23,413 nt of DNA from Chloroflexota bacterium (GCA_024223125.1 JAAEOP010000686.1:1-23413), one strand, 5' to 3'; counted from the stretch's first letter, positions 1 to 7,141 are shown. A program made the numbers and translations. Notes: generated from the letters alone by a model not told the origin.

Positions 1-120
1 GCTGGAGAAAGTCACTGCCTACATTTTGAACGCTGGCTAACGCCGCTAGAAATGGTTGATTTTGTACACAAGATGGAAAGTGGTAGTGGAGATGTTTACG
101 GCCGTAGGTTGAATAATTAG
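1..120 (+). CDS. 3' end of an unrecognised protein gene (partial)
   Basis: Frame 1 is open from the left edge for 39 codons and stops at TAG 118-120. The visible tail begins AGESHCLHFERWLTPLEM and ends GDVYGRRLNN. It contains one copy of the window-wide ACGGCCGT palindrome, read as Tyr-Gly-Arg, which is typical of real genes here. The stretch is too short to assign a family, and no membrane segment or motif is visible. The candidate promoter of the next gene overlaps its last codons. It could be a chance open frame, but the lack of stops up to the edge and the tight spacing to a promoter favour a genuine C-terminus. Confidence 0.5.
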   Translation, partial: AGESHCLHFERWLTPLEMVDFVHKMESGSGDVYGRRLNN

Positions 121-137
121 AACTCACGTGCTACTAT
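109..137 (+). promoter_or_regulatory. Candidate promoter for the VOC gene
   Basis: TTGAAT at 109-114 is followed after exactly 17 bases by TACTAT at 132-137, close to the sigma70 consensus pair. Transcription would start near 144 and give a leader of about 85 bases before the chosen VOC start. The -35 overlaps the last codons of the preceding gene. This is a pattern match only. Confidence 0.45.
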
Positions 138-229
138 AGAGCAACTTTTAACCTCTCAACTTGCCTGGAAATTGGATACGCACAAAACAAACTCCTCATT
201 CCAATCTCCTAAATAAAGAAGACATGCTC

Positions 230-916
230 ATGAAACTTGGCGACGCAGTGCAAATTTCAATTGGCGTACCGAATTTATCTGAATCGGCCGCGTTTTACAA
301 AACAGTTGGCTTTGAAAAAGTGGCCGAAAATGATCGGCCCTGGCCTTGGAAACAATATAGTGATGGGCAAAACCTCATTCTGCTAAATCAAGATGGGAAG
401 CGGTATATTGGGTTAAACTACTTTTCGGCTAATGCCAGCGAACGGGTGCAACAAATTGAAGCTAAAGGTGTACAGTTTTTAATGAAGCAGGAGGAACACG
501 GCTATTTACACATGGCAACCTTCTCCGATGAGGATGGGCTAATGGTCAGTCTCATCAATCAAGACCCATCTGGTATTATTCAACCGGCAGGTGAACCGCT
601 CACCCACTGTGGCAAATTTGGTGAATTTGCACTTGGCGTAGCAGATTTTCAACGAGCCGCCCGATTCTGGCAACAATTCGGCTTTACCCAACTATATGCC
701 AGCAGCGAACCCTACCCCTGGGGTATCTTCAGCGATGACATGATTGTAGTAGGTCTGCACCAGACCGATGAATTTCAGGGACCATGTATGACCTATTTTG
801 CTCCTGACATGTCCCAGCGCATTGAGCAACTAACGGCCACCGGTCTGCACATTCAAGATGGTATTCTAAAAGCCCCGGCCGGGGAAACATTGCTCTTATT
901 TGAAGGTGAAATTTAA
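230..916 (+). CDS. VOC family protein with two glyoxalase-fold domains
   Basis: The protein has two tandem VOC (glyoxalase / bleomycin-resistance / dioxygenase) modules of about 110 residues. The first opens with the typical VQISIGVPNLSESAAFYKTVGF and the second with EFALGVADFQRAARFWQQFGF. In this superfamily paired beta-alpha-beta-beta-beta units form a cup that often binds a metal and a small molecule. The substrate here cannot be told. The frame is open from a TTG at 161, but the first convincing starts are ATG 224 and ATG 230. I prefer 230 because AAGAAG at 216-221 then lies 8 bases upstream. It is followed 91 bases later by a DinB-fold gene on the same strand. Both families include thiol-dependent detoxification enzymes, so a stress role is possible but inferred. 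Confidence 0.88.
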   Translation: MKLGDAVQISIGVPNLSESAAFYKTVGFEKVAENDRPWPWKQYSDGQNLILLNQDGKRYIGLNYFSANASERVQQIEAKGVQFLMKQEEHGYLHMATFSDEDGLMVSLINQDPSGIIQPAGEPLTHCGKFGEFALGVADFQRAARFWQQFGFTQLYASSEPYPWGIFSDDMIVVGLHQTDEFQGPCMTYFAPDMSQRIEQLTATGLHIQDGILKAPAGETLLLFEGEI

Positions 917-1007
917 GAAGCAAATCGGTAATTGTAGCTACGGTTTCATAACCGCAAACCAGAGGCACAATTGCGAAATCTCGGCGACAAACCAGTAGGA
1001 GAGAAAA

Positions 1008-1490
1008 ATGAGTACAGCCGAACAACTCACTCAAGATTTTAGCGTCACAACCTGGATTATTAAGAAGCAAGCCGAAGGGCTGTCCAACGAAGAGATGACA
1101 ATTCTGCCACCGTTTCGGGCCAACTGCTTTAATTGGGTATTGGGTCATATTGCCACTAACCGGGACAAAGTGTTAACACTTTTAGGAAAAGAAGCGCTAT
1201 TTACACCGGAACAGGTCAATTTATACGAGCGTGGTTCAGAGCCAATGACGGATGGGGAGACGGCCGTACCGGGCGACAAACTCCTGACAGCCATTGACCA
1301 ATCTAACGAACGCATCGCCACCGGTTTACAAAATACCCCTGTGGAAACTCTGACTGCGATATACAATAAAGAACGCAATCAAACGGTAGCCGAACGAATT
1401 GCCGGGCTACATTGGCATGAAACGTACCACACCGGCCAACTTGAACTCCTGCGCCAACTTGCCGGTAAAAATGACACCGTTATTCCGTAA
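1008..1490 (+). CDS. DinB family protein
   Basis: This 160-residue four-helix-bundle protein of the DinB/YfiT-like superfamily matches the usual length of 150-180. The expected three-histidine metal site is visible: His47 in WVLGHI, and His137 and His141 in HWHETYHTGQLELL. Members include metal-dependent thiol transferases (bacillithiol or mycothiol users) and many proteins of unknown function, so the substrate is undefined. The start is firm: AGGAGAG lies 5 bases before ATG 1008. It is probably independent of, or loosely co-transcribed with, the VOC gene upstream. Residues 82-86 (GETAV) are encoded across a copy of the ACGGCCGT palindrome. Confidence 0.9.
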   Translation: MSTAEQLTQDFSVTTWIIKKQAEGLSNEEMTILPPFRANCFNWVLGHIATNRDKVLTLLGKEALFTPEQVNLYERGSEPMTDGETAVPGDKLLTAIDQSNERIATGLQNTPVETLTAIYNKERNQTVAERIAGLHWHETYHTGQLELLRQLAGKNDTVIP

Positions 1491-1782
1491 AATCCAGGAC
1501 AATTTTCGGGCGATCATCATTAAAATTAAACTCTGCTAGCTAATTGCCACTCATACACATGGTTTGATTGGGTAGCAAACGGCAAAAATTTTGTGTGTAC
1601 AATACCTTACTTCCCTGGCAAACCTGGACCTCAAGTGCGCCAATATCGGCCGTTTCCACCCCACGCAGCAGATTACCGGCAGCAGTTTGAGACTTTCGAC
1701 CAACCATCCATACTTTACACTAGGCAAGGTCACGGTGTAAAAGGTGCGGAGCCTAGAAGCGCCCAGGGCTGTCGGGGTTAGT
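1491..1782. other. Intergenic stretch between convergent genes, nothing assigned
   Basis: About 290 bases lie between the DinB stop and the stop of the minus-strand amrB gene. Short open frames of about 60 codons exist on both strands (1551-1733 minus, 1593-1781 plus). They have no ribosome site, no recognisable protein and biased low-complexity composition. One CGGCCGT palindrome core is present near 1648. I saw no strong terminator hairpin and no RNA gene. Confidence 0.4.
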
Positions 1783-2592
1783 TTATTTTCGCAATTGAAT
1801 CGGCCTCAATGAAAAAGCTCCGTAACCAACAACACGATCTTTTGATCCCGCCGTATCCCCAGAATTACGCAAATCGGCCGTTACGGCCGTTAATCCTTCT
1901 TCTTTGGCCCGCAGCAACAATCCTTGAATGGGTAGACGACCGCACGCGCTTTCCTGGCCCAACATGTCAGGTTGTAACATTTCAATGGCTTTGGCGGTGG
2001 CCGCATCCAAGCGTTTGGCGGTGGCATAATCGTAATAATGGCTCAGGTCTGAACTGATGACGATGAGCGTTTCTGGGCCACCCCAAAGTCGCTCTAACAC
2101 CTCAGCTACCTCCTGACCGGTTGTGCTGCCAGCTACCAGGGGCACAATGGCAAATTGTGAGGCGATGGTTTGTAGGAAAGGCAACATCACCTCCAAACCA
2201 TGTTCCTGGATGTGGGCGGCATCGTTGACTTGTATTTGGGGTAACGGCCGTATCGCTTCAATCCCCTCTTTACCAACAGGCACAGCGCCCAAAGGCGTCT
2301 GAAAAACATCGGCGCTGACTGTAGCTAAACCACGCACCGTCATCGTGTGCGCCGGGCCAATGATAACCACGCGCCTTACCCAGGCCATTTGCCCCACTAG
2401 TGGCTTGAAGGCTGATCCGGCGATGGGGCCGGAGTAAATATAGCCAGCGTGGGGGGCAATGATCGCTTTGGGCGGTTGGGAAGTTGGGGTGAGAACGGCC
2501 GTGTCTAAAAACCGCTGCACCATCTCTTGTAAACGGGTTGACTCCGCAGGATAAAATGTACCGGAAACGGCCGATTGGCGAATTTTGCTCAT
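1783..2592 (-). CDS. amrB: AmmeMemoRadiSam system protein B (MEMO1 family)
   Basis: This 269-residue MEMO-like protein is full length. Residues matching the metal-binding trio of human MEMO1 are visible: His48 (APHAGY), His82 (GPAHT) and Cys217 (ACGRLPI). Also present are the family blocks EHGLEVMLPFLQ and SSDLSHYYDY. The fold resembles class III extradiol dioxygenases; the biochemical role of the bacterial proteins is unsettled. The start is ATG 2592, supported by AGGAGAG about 6 bases upstream; the frame is open further upstream but without support. It is divergent from the radical SAM partner (amrS) with a 73-base shared promoter region, the usual pairing that defines the AmmeMemoRadiSam system. 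The third member, AMMECR1 (AmrA), is not in this window. Confidence 0.93.
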   Translation of the reverse strand: MSKIRQSAVSGTFYPAESTRLQEMVQRFLDTAVLTPTSQPPKAIIAPHAGYIYSGPIAGSAFKPLVGQMAWVRRVVIIGPAHTMTVRGLATVSADVFQTPLGAVPVGKEGIEAIRPLPQIQVNDAAHIQEHGLEVMLPFLQTIASQFAIVPLVAGSTTGQEVAEVLERLWGGPETLIVISSDLSHYYDYATAKRLDAATAKAIEMLQPDMLGQESACGRLPIQGLLLRAKEEGLTAVTADLRNSGDTAGSKDRVVGYGAFSLRPIQLRK

Positions 2593-2665
2593 GATACTCT
2601 CCTTGAATATACCATCTATAGTATACTGTAAAATATTTATAATTCGGTTTATTAATGGAGAGAAC
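2593..2665. promoter_or_regulatory. Divergent promoter region of amrB and amrS
   Basis: This 73-base AT-rich spacer holds TATAGTATACTG at 2617-2628. TATACT reads on the plus strand at 2622-2627, and TATACT also reads on the minus strand at 2625-2620. The two -10-like hexamers therefore overlap, so polymerases for the two genes would compete for one site. No convincing -35 was found at 17 bases for either. Both genes have GGAG-type ribosome sites at the edges of the spacer. Confidence 0.4.
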
Positions 2666-3751
2666 ATGATGGCGCTGACGGATAGTTTTCCCACAACCTA
2701 TTGGCATGAACTGGACAACGGCCGTATTCAATGTGACCTGTGCCCCCGCTACTGTAAATTAGCCGAAGGGCAGCGGGGGATGTGCTTTGTGCGGATGCGT
2801 GAAAATGACCAGATTGTATTGACAACTTACGGCCGTTCCTCTGGTTACTGCGTGGATCCCATCGAGAAAAAACCGCTCAATCACTTCCTGCCCGGTACGC
2901 CTATTCTCAGTTTTGGCACTGCCGGGTGCAACCTCTTCTGTAAATTCTGTCAAAATTGGGACATCAGCAAATCACGCCAGATTGATACCCTGGCCGACCA
3001 GGCATCACCGGAAACCATTGCCCGTGCAGCCGAGCAATTAGGCTGCCGCAGTGTGGCTTTTACTTACAATGATCCGGTTATCTTTATGGAGTATGCTAGA
3101 GACGTAGCCCAGGCTTGCCATGAACGGGGCATCAAATCGGTAGCCGTCACGGCCGGGTATATGTGTGCCGAACCGCGCCGCGAATTTTACCAATATATGA
3201 ATGCAGCCAATGTAGATTTGAAAGGGTTCAGCGAAGATTTTTACAAAAAGTTGTGTGCCGGACAGTTGCAGCCGGTGTTGGATACGCTCGTCTATCTCAA
3301 ACATGAAACGGCCGTCTGGTTTGAAATAACCAACCTCATTATCCCCGGCTGGAATGATTCTGAGGCTGAATTAGAGGAAATGACGCAGTGGGTGATACAG
3401 AATTTAGGGCCAGATGTGCCCATGCACTTTTCTGCTTTCCATCCCGATTATAAAATGCTGGATAAACCTCCCACACCGCCAGACACCCTTACCCGCGCCC
3501 GAAACATCGCTCGCAAAAATGGGGTGCGTTATGCCTACACCGGCAATATACATGATCGCAATGGCGACACCACATTTTGTCATGAATGTGGAGAAAAACT
3601 AATTGAACGGGATTGGTATGATTTACAAGCATATCGGTTAGAGAGGGACGGCCGTTGCCCATCATGTCGTTCTACTTGCGCCGGCGTGTTTGAGGCGGAG
3701 CCAGGTCATTGGGGTCGCCGCCGCCAGCCAGTGCGTTTAGAAGCTGTTTGA
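2666..3751 (+). CDS. amrS: AmmeMemoRadiSam system radical SAM enzyme
   Basis: This radical SAM protein has about 361 residues. The cluster-binding motif CNLFCKFC (CX3CX2C) is at residues 88-95, preceded by the family block FGTAGCN. Extra cysteine pairs occur at the N-terminus (CDLCPRYC, 23-30) and the C-terminus (CHECG and CPSC). The C-terminal pair looks like a small zinc ribbon; the family often carries such extra metal-binding cysteines. Radical SAM enzymes cleave S-adenosylmethionine with a 4Fe-4S cluster to start radical chemistry; the substrate of this subfamily is not established. GGAG at 2657-2660 supports ATG 2666, or ATG 2669 three bases later. The frame is open upstream to 2585 but that would run into the amrB leader. 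Expression is divergent from amrB, and a terminator hairpin begins inside the stop codon. Confidence 0.93.
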   Translation: MMALTDSFPTTYWHELDNGRIQCDLCPRYCKLAEGQRGMCFVRMRENDQIVLTTYGRSSGYCVDPIEKKPLNHFLPGTPILSFGTAGCNLFCKFCQNWDISKSRQIDTLADQASPETIARAAEQLGCRSVAFTYNDPVIFMEYARDVAQACHERGIKSVAVTAGYMCAEPRREFYQYMNAANVDLKGFSEDFYKKLCAGQLQPVLDTLVYLKHETAVWFEITNLIIPGWNDSEAELEEMTQWVIQNLGPDVPMHFSAFHPDYKMLDKPPTPPDTLTRARNIARKNGVRYAYTGNIHDRNGDTTFCHECGEKLIERDWYDLQAYRLERDGRCPSCRSTCAGVFEAEPGHWGRRRQPVRLEAV

Positions 3752-3770
3752 AAAACAGCCTCTTTCTCTT
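3743..3770 (+). terminator. Intrinsic terminator after amrS
   Basis: The stem GCTGTTT (3743-3749) pairs with AAACAGC (3753-3759) around a 3-base loop, followed by a pyrimidine-rich run with several T (TCTTTCTCTT). The stem overlaps the TGA stop of amrS. Loop size and T-run are slightly suboptimal. Confidence 0.6.
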
Positions 3771-3854
3771 GACATAATCATTTGATATAAAAGCAATCTA
3801 ACAGTTTGAGGGTGCTCCACCATATGCGCCAGAACTCATGCTGGGGCTACTGTT

Positions 3855-4051
3855 TTACCCTACGTTCGCTTAAATTGGCCCCGCAAATATGGGTAAAAAC
3901 AGGTTGTCACTCCCATATGTTGCGATCTGGTAATTGTTGAATTTTCTGACATTGAAAAACCGATCCATATATGGATGTTGCTGTTCACTTTCCCCCATAT
4001 GCAGGGGATGAATTTGCTTAACTTCAAAAATTTTAAGCGAAAGAAGGGTAA
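3855..4051. repeat. Imperfect inverted-repeat element, MITE-like
   Basis: The left end TTACCCTACGTTCGCTTAA (3855-3873) and the reverse complement of the right end (4033-4051), TTACCCTTCTTTCGCTTAA, agree at all but 3 central bases of 19. Moving inward, the pairing resumes after a gap: CCCCGCAAATATGGG on the left matches CCCCTGCATATGGGGG read from the right. A perfect 14-base palindrome ATCCATATATGGAT lies at 3963-3976, and the motif CCATATG recurs. The whole could fold into a long interrupted hairpin. No transposase is encoded and no clear target duplication was found. Confidence 0.55.
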
Positions 4052-4081
4052 GGTGCTGTAAAATGGAAATTTCACGTTGAT

Positions 4082-4282
4082 TGGCTAACGAATTTGCCGA
4101 GTTAGGGTAACTTTTCTGGTGGGGAAAACATTGGTATGCGTATCGTCGCGTTCATGGCAGCTTGCATAAACGGTATGTGGGTAAGTCGGATGGGTTGACG
4201 GCGGCGAAGTTGGAAGAAACGGCCGTTCGGCTTAACGAGATTTGATGACAGATGTCAGACTATGTGCATGTCTCGTTAGCCA
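4082..4282. repeat. Perfect 10-base inverted repeats around a gene relic
   Basis: TGGCTAACGA at 4082-4091 is the exact reverse complement of TCGTTAGCCA at 4273-4282. The arms enclose about 180 bases containing the regulator relic. They may be ends of an inserted fragment or recombination footprints; a 10-base match at this distance is unlikely but not impossible by chance. Confidence 0.35.
4111..4245 (+). pseudogene. Relic of a LuxR/MalT-like transcriptional regulator
   Basis: Between an in-frame TAA at 4108 and TGA at 4243-4245 the frame reads LFWWGKHWYAYRRVHGSL, then HKRYVGKSDGLTAAKLEET. WYAYRR..G...KRY.GKS..LT...LE is a highly typical segment found near the N-terminus of large MalT/LuxR-type (and some BTAD-type) ATPase regulators in Chloroflexota. 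In intact proteins it lies upstream of a STAND/AAA ATPase domain. Here only about 43 codons survive, with no start codon, ribosome site or downstream domain, so it is a dead fragment. It carries one ACGGCCGT palindrome read as Thr-Ala-Val, showing that it evolved under the same genome-wide bias. I recognise the family from the motif; no alignment was run. Confidence 0.65.
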
Positions 4283-4344
4283 GACGTAGAAGGTGGACAG
4301 TTGTTTTCGCCCCAAGAGCCAATGATAGCTGGCGATTACTCCTT

Positions 4345-4400
4345 TTCGGTAACATTATCTTTTGAGTGAACCATTCTGGTTCGGTAACATTATCATTTGA
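4345..4400. repeat. Two 21-base direct repeats, 35-base period
   Basis: TTCGGTAACATTATCTTTTGA at 4345-4365 and TTCGGTAACATTATCATTTGA at 4380-4400 differ at one base. They are separated by 14 bases. Only two copies exist, so this is not a CRISPR. They may be remnants of mobile-element ends or paired protein-binding sites; nothing else shows their role. Confidence 0.6.
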
Positions 4401-4454
4401 TTTGACAGGGCATAACGTGGCAAGTCTGCAAGTGGGTGGGAAATTCCGAATCTC

Positions 4455-6095
4455 TTATCTCGGATTCAAAATGCGGGTCAGATAATAGACTTGCTGTTTG
4501 ATAGGTCGCGCTTCCCATTCTTCTGCCAAGCGAGGTTGGCCGCCAAACTGGATGATGGCAGGAACAAGTTCCAGTTCGCGGACGCCGTCTTTATCCAGCC
4601 AGATGTTCATCACGGCCGTACTTGGATCGCCATCAATCTCAAACGCGAAATTGCCCAGTCCATAAATAATGACGCCGCCGTTGTAATACTCAATCCCCTG
4701 CAAAATATGGGCATGATGGCCGATGATAAGATCAGCGCCGGCGTCAATAGCTGCTTTGGCAATGGCGACCTGCTCCTCACCCGGTTCTTCAATATATTCA
4801 AAACCGCTGTGTAGAACAACGATGGTCAAATCTACCTGATCGGCTACGGCCGACACATCGGCCGCCACAAGTTCCGGTTCTCCCCAGGCCAAACCAGGCG
4901 TTGTGTCCGTCGCGTCCCACGTCGCCACATCAAAAGCGGAAGAGGCTTCTACGGGCACATTCACATACCCCAGAAAGGCCAGAGAGAGGCCGTTGACCTC
5001 AGTGACAAACGGCGTGTGGGCGGTATCCCGATTGGCGCCAGCGCCGATGGGAGCCACATTTTGCGCTTGCAACAAATCCAGCGCTTGCAGCAATGTTTCC
5101 GGACCATAGTCCATGCCATGATTGTTAGCTAAAGAAACAACATCAAACCCAGCCAGGGCCAACGCCTCGGCTGCCTGAGGCGGAGCGCGGAAAGGGTACG
5201 CTTTGGGCGCCGGTTCCCCTCCAACTCCCATAGACGATTCTACATTGCCAACAGTGATGTCGGCCACGCTCAGAACATCTACCACCTTAGCAAAAGGGTA
5301 GGCCAGCCGATCCTGGCTGAGATTGTAACCTAAACCGCGATCTAACATGATGTCGCCTACGGCCGCCAAGTGAACGACCGGTTCTGGAGCCAGGGCAGTT
5401 TGCAAGAGAGGTTGGAGTTGGGCAACGGCCGTGTCCATCCCTTCGGCCGTCTGCAAATACAATGTCGTTTGCAAAGGGTAAGCGGGATCATCAGGAGCCA
5501 GCCCATCTACTCGCAGCGCTTTTTGATCGGGCGTTATTTGCGACCAGGGTAGGACGCTTACAAGCTGGTGACCGTTAGCGATGATGTCTTGAGCGTCGGC
5601 CAGAGTGATGAACTCCCAATCAGTTATCCAGGGTAAGGTGAGAGCAAGCGGTTCTTGGAAGACAATTGTACCCGCCCCATTTTCAGATAAAGCCAGCTGT
5701 GTCTGACCATCGGCTAACAACATTTCCGGCGCTTCAAATACTTGCATCTGCCATGGCTGGCGGGGAGTGTTCAGTTGGCTGATGAGAGGGGCGACGGCCG
5801 TTTCCCATTCCGCTGAGACCGCCAGGATGATGGGCGGGTTGGGTGTGGGTGTGGAAGGGACGCTTGTTGGTTCGGCCGTTTGAGTTGGCAAAGGGGTGTT
5901 GGTGGGGATAACGGTTGCATACACTGTTGTAGGCAGTTTAGCGATGGGGAGGGTGGGGACGGCCGTGGGCAATTCCAAAGTCGGCATTGCCAGTTCACGG
6001 TCAACCTGTTGACACCCCATCAAAAAAACAACCCCAAACACCCCAAGAACTATCCGTGCTAAAATTCGTGTCATTCGTATGATTCGCCTCTTCAT
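4455..6095 (-). CDS. CapA family lipoprotein (PGA_cap metallophosphatase-like)
   Basis: This 546-residue secreted lipoprotein has a basic N-terminus, a hydrophobic stretch 12-27 and lipobox LMGC with Cys28. Residues 30-88 are a Thr/Pro-rich spacer. Residues about 89-235 form an extra N-terminal domain I cannot name. Residues 240-490 are the CapA domain with metal-site motifs AVGDIMLDR (245-253), NVESS (284-288), NNHGMDYG (324-331), HSGFEY (429-434) and GHHAH (459-463). CapA/PgsA proteins belong to the calcineurin-like superfamily and take part in poly-gamma-glutamate or capsule handling, but many are of unknown function. The start ATG 6095 overlaps the TGA of the upstream vanY-like gene as ATGA, so translation is probably coupled. 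No poly-glutamate ligase (CapB/PgsB) is nearby, so a polymer role is unproven. Confidence 0.9.
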   Translation of the reverse strand: MKRRIIRMTRILARIVLGVFGVVFLMGCQQVDRELAMPTLELPTAVPTLPIAKLPTTVYATVIPTNTPLPTQTAEPTSVPSTPTPNPPIILAVSAEWETAVAPLISQLNTPRQPWQMQVFEAPEMLLADGQTQLALSENGAGTIVFQEPLALTLPWITDWEFITLADAQDIIANGHQLVSVLPWSQITPDQKALRVDGLAPDDPAYPLQTTLYLQTAEGMDTAVAQLQPLLQTALAPEPVVHLAAVGDIMLDRGLGYNLSQDRLAYPFAKVVDVLSVADITVGNVESSMGVGGEPAPKAYPFRAPPQAAEALALAGFDVVSLANNHGMDYGPETLLQALDLLQAQNVAPIGAGANRDTAHTPFVTEVNGLSLAFLGYVNVPVEASSAFDVATWDATDTTPGLAWGEPELVAADVSAVADQVDLTIVVLHSGFEYIEEPGEEQVAIAKAAIDAGADLIIGHHAHILQGIEYYNGGVIIYGLGNFAFEIDGDPSTAVMNIWLDKDGVRELELVPAIIQFGGQPRLAEEWEARPIKQQVYYLTRILNPR

Positions 6096-7009
6096 TCGTG
6101 ATCAGGAACACAAGGTTCAATTGTCTGGTTGATTAATTGTAATTCTGCCAATGACAGCCCCATTTCTTTCAGTTGGGTTGCCATCTCTACACCCACATAG
6201 CGATAATGCCACGGTTCATAATAAAAGCCGGTCAGGTCTGTGGCTTCACGGGGATAGCTGAGGGTGAAGCCATATTTGTGGGCATTTTCCAACAGCCAGA
6301 TACCTTCGCTGGTCATATAAAAGTAGGTGTGAAATTGCAACTTGGGGTCGCCGGTAAACTGGGGTAGTTCGAGTGAGCCAAAATCTATGGTTGTGCCCAG
6401 TTGGTGTTCGCTGTGGCCGGGCGGAGCGCTAAGATTGGTCGCCCAATCGGGAAATTCGTTGAGCCATTTGTCAAAAGCGATGGATTGGGCGCTGTAACTG
6501 CGGTAGCCGGATAGGATTTGCGGCCGTAAACCAACCGCCTCCATATCCGCAATCAACATCACAAGCGGTTCAACAATAATTGCCCGTACCTCAGTCGGAT
6601 AACCCAATGTTACGTTGTTGCTGAAATAGTCTGCCAGGGGAACGAGGTCGGAAGGGGCAAAGTTGCGGCTGAGGCCATACGTTTTGGTGACGACAGCCAG
6701 GAGATCATTGTACGGTTTACGGCCGTCGCAAGGCCCAATTGGCGTGGCTGTTGGCGTGGCTGTGGGGGTGTTTGTAGCCGCCGGGGTTGGGGTGAAGGTA
6801 GTGGTTGGAAATGGGGTCGGCGTATTGGCCGGGGCGCTGCGGTTGGCTGATTTAATTGTAGGTGTGGCTGATAGGGGCACGGCCGTCACTGTTTCGGTTG
6901 GTGGTGGAGGTAGCGTGATGGGGGTAACGGCCGTTACCTGACCGGCGCATCCCACCAAGACCATGCTCAAAAAAGCAACCATCAACCAAAATAAAAAATC
7001 CTGTTGCAT
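6092..7009 (-). CDS. VanY-type D-alanyl-D-alanine carboxypeptidase lipoprotein (M15B)
   Basis: This 305-residue lipoprotein has hydrophobic segment 5-19 and lipobox LVGC with Cys21. A Thr/Pro spacer follows at about 26-91, then an M15 peptidase domain at 100-290. Zinc-site residues are visible: His202 and Asp209 in HSEHQLGTTIDFG, and His268 in EPWHYRYVG, with Glu265 as the likely catalytic base. SGYRSYSAQ (167-175) is the usual substrate-side block. The family trims the terminal D-Ala from peptidoglycan stems outside the membrane. No Shine-Dalgarno precedes ATG 7009, but a -10-like TACAAT ends 9 bases before it, suggesting a very short or absent leader. It is the first gene of a two-gene operon with the CapA lipoprotein. 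No VanH/A/X or two-component system is present, so a vancomycin-resistance role is not indicated. Confidence 0.92.
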   Translation of the reverse strand: MQQDFLFWLMVAFLSMVLVGCAGQVTAVTPITLPPPPTETVTAVPLSATPTIKSANRSAPANTPTPFPTTTFTPTPAATNTPTATPTATPIGPCDGRKPYNDLLAVVTKTYGLSRNFAPSDLVPLADYFSNNVTLGYPTEVRAIIVEPLVMLIADMEAVGLRPQILSGYRSYSAQSIAFDKWLNEFPDWATNLSAPPGHSEHQLGTTIDFGSLELPQFTGDPKLQFHTYFYMTSEGIWLLENAHKYGFTLSYPREATDLTGFYYEPWHYRYVGVEMATQLKEMGLSLAELQLINQTIEPCVPDHE

Positions 7010-7018
7010 AGAAGCGTA

Positions 7019-7047
7019 ATTGTAGCTCAGGTCAACAAACTGCCCAA
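7019..7047 (-). promoter_or_regulatory. Candidate promoter of the vanY-like/capA-like operon
   Basis: On the minus strand TTGGGC (7047-7042), a 17-base spacer and TACAAT (7024-7019) precede ATG 7009 by only 9 bases. Transcription would begin within about 3 bases of the start codon. Confidence 0.45.
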
Positions 7048-7056
7048 AAGATCAGG

Positions 7057-7092
7057 TTGACAAAAGGCACCTGTTCCGAATACCATACGGAA
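7057..7092 (+). promoter_or_regulatory. Candidate promoter and palindromic operator of the Lrp-like gene
   Basis: A consensus -35, TTGACA (7057-7062), is followed after 18 bases by TACCAT (7081-7086). The -10 lies inside an imperfect palindrome at 7074-7092, TTCCGAATACCATACGGAA (14 of 19 positions symmetric). A regulator bound there would block polymerase. Lrp/AsnC proteins often repress their own gene, so autoregulation is a reasonable inference. Confidence 0.45.
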
Positions 7093-7141
7093 TAATCTAT
7101 AAAATACAGGATAATATCAGATAAGTAATTGAATATTCAGA

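Larger units (their letters stand above)
3771..4454. other. Gene-free region of decayed and repetitive DNA
   Basis: Nearly 700 bases without an intact gene lie between the amrS terminator and the capA-like stop. The region holds an inverted-repeat element (3855-4051), a regulator relic (4111-4245) inside a pair of perfect 10-base inverted repeats, and two near-identical 21-base direct repeats (4345-4400). Open frames such as the 71-codon one at 3860-4075 on the minus strand lie inside the inverted-repeat element and look fortuitous. The area looks like an insertion hot spot where mobile DNA has come and gone. Confidence 0.6.

Noticed and set aside
729..1148. 139-codon minus-strand frame across the VOC-DinB junction
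   Set aside because: It runs antisense to two recognisable proteins and shows no motif or ribosome site.
3860..4075. 71-codon minus-strand open frame in the gene-free region
   Set aside because: It lies almost wholly inside the inverted-repeat element, has no ribosome site and no recognisable protein; its composition follows the repeat arms.
4345..4400. Possible minimal CRISPR array
   Set aside because: Only two repeat copies, a 14-base spacer and no cas genes.
6663..6941. 92-codon plus-strand frame rich in Val and Gly
   Set aside because: It is the antisense reading of the Thr/Pro-rich spacer of the vanY-like lipoprotein, a known artefact of such repeats.
6092..7009. Vancomycin-resistance cluster suggested by the VanY-like gene
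   Set aside because: No VanH, VanA/B ligase, VanX or VanRS genes are present; M15B carboxypeptidases are common cell-wall enzymes.
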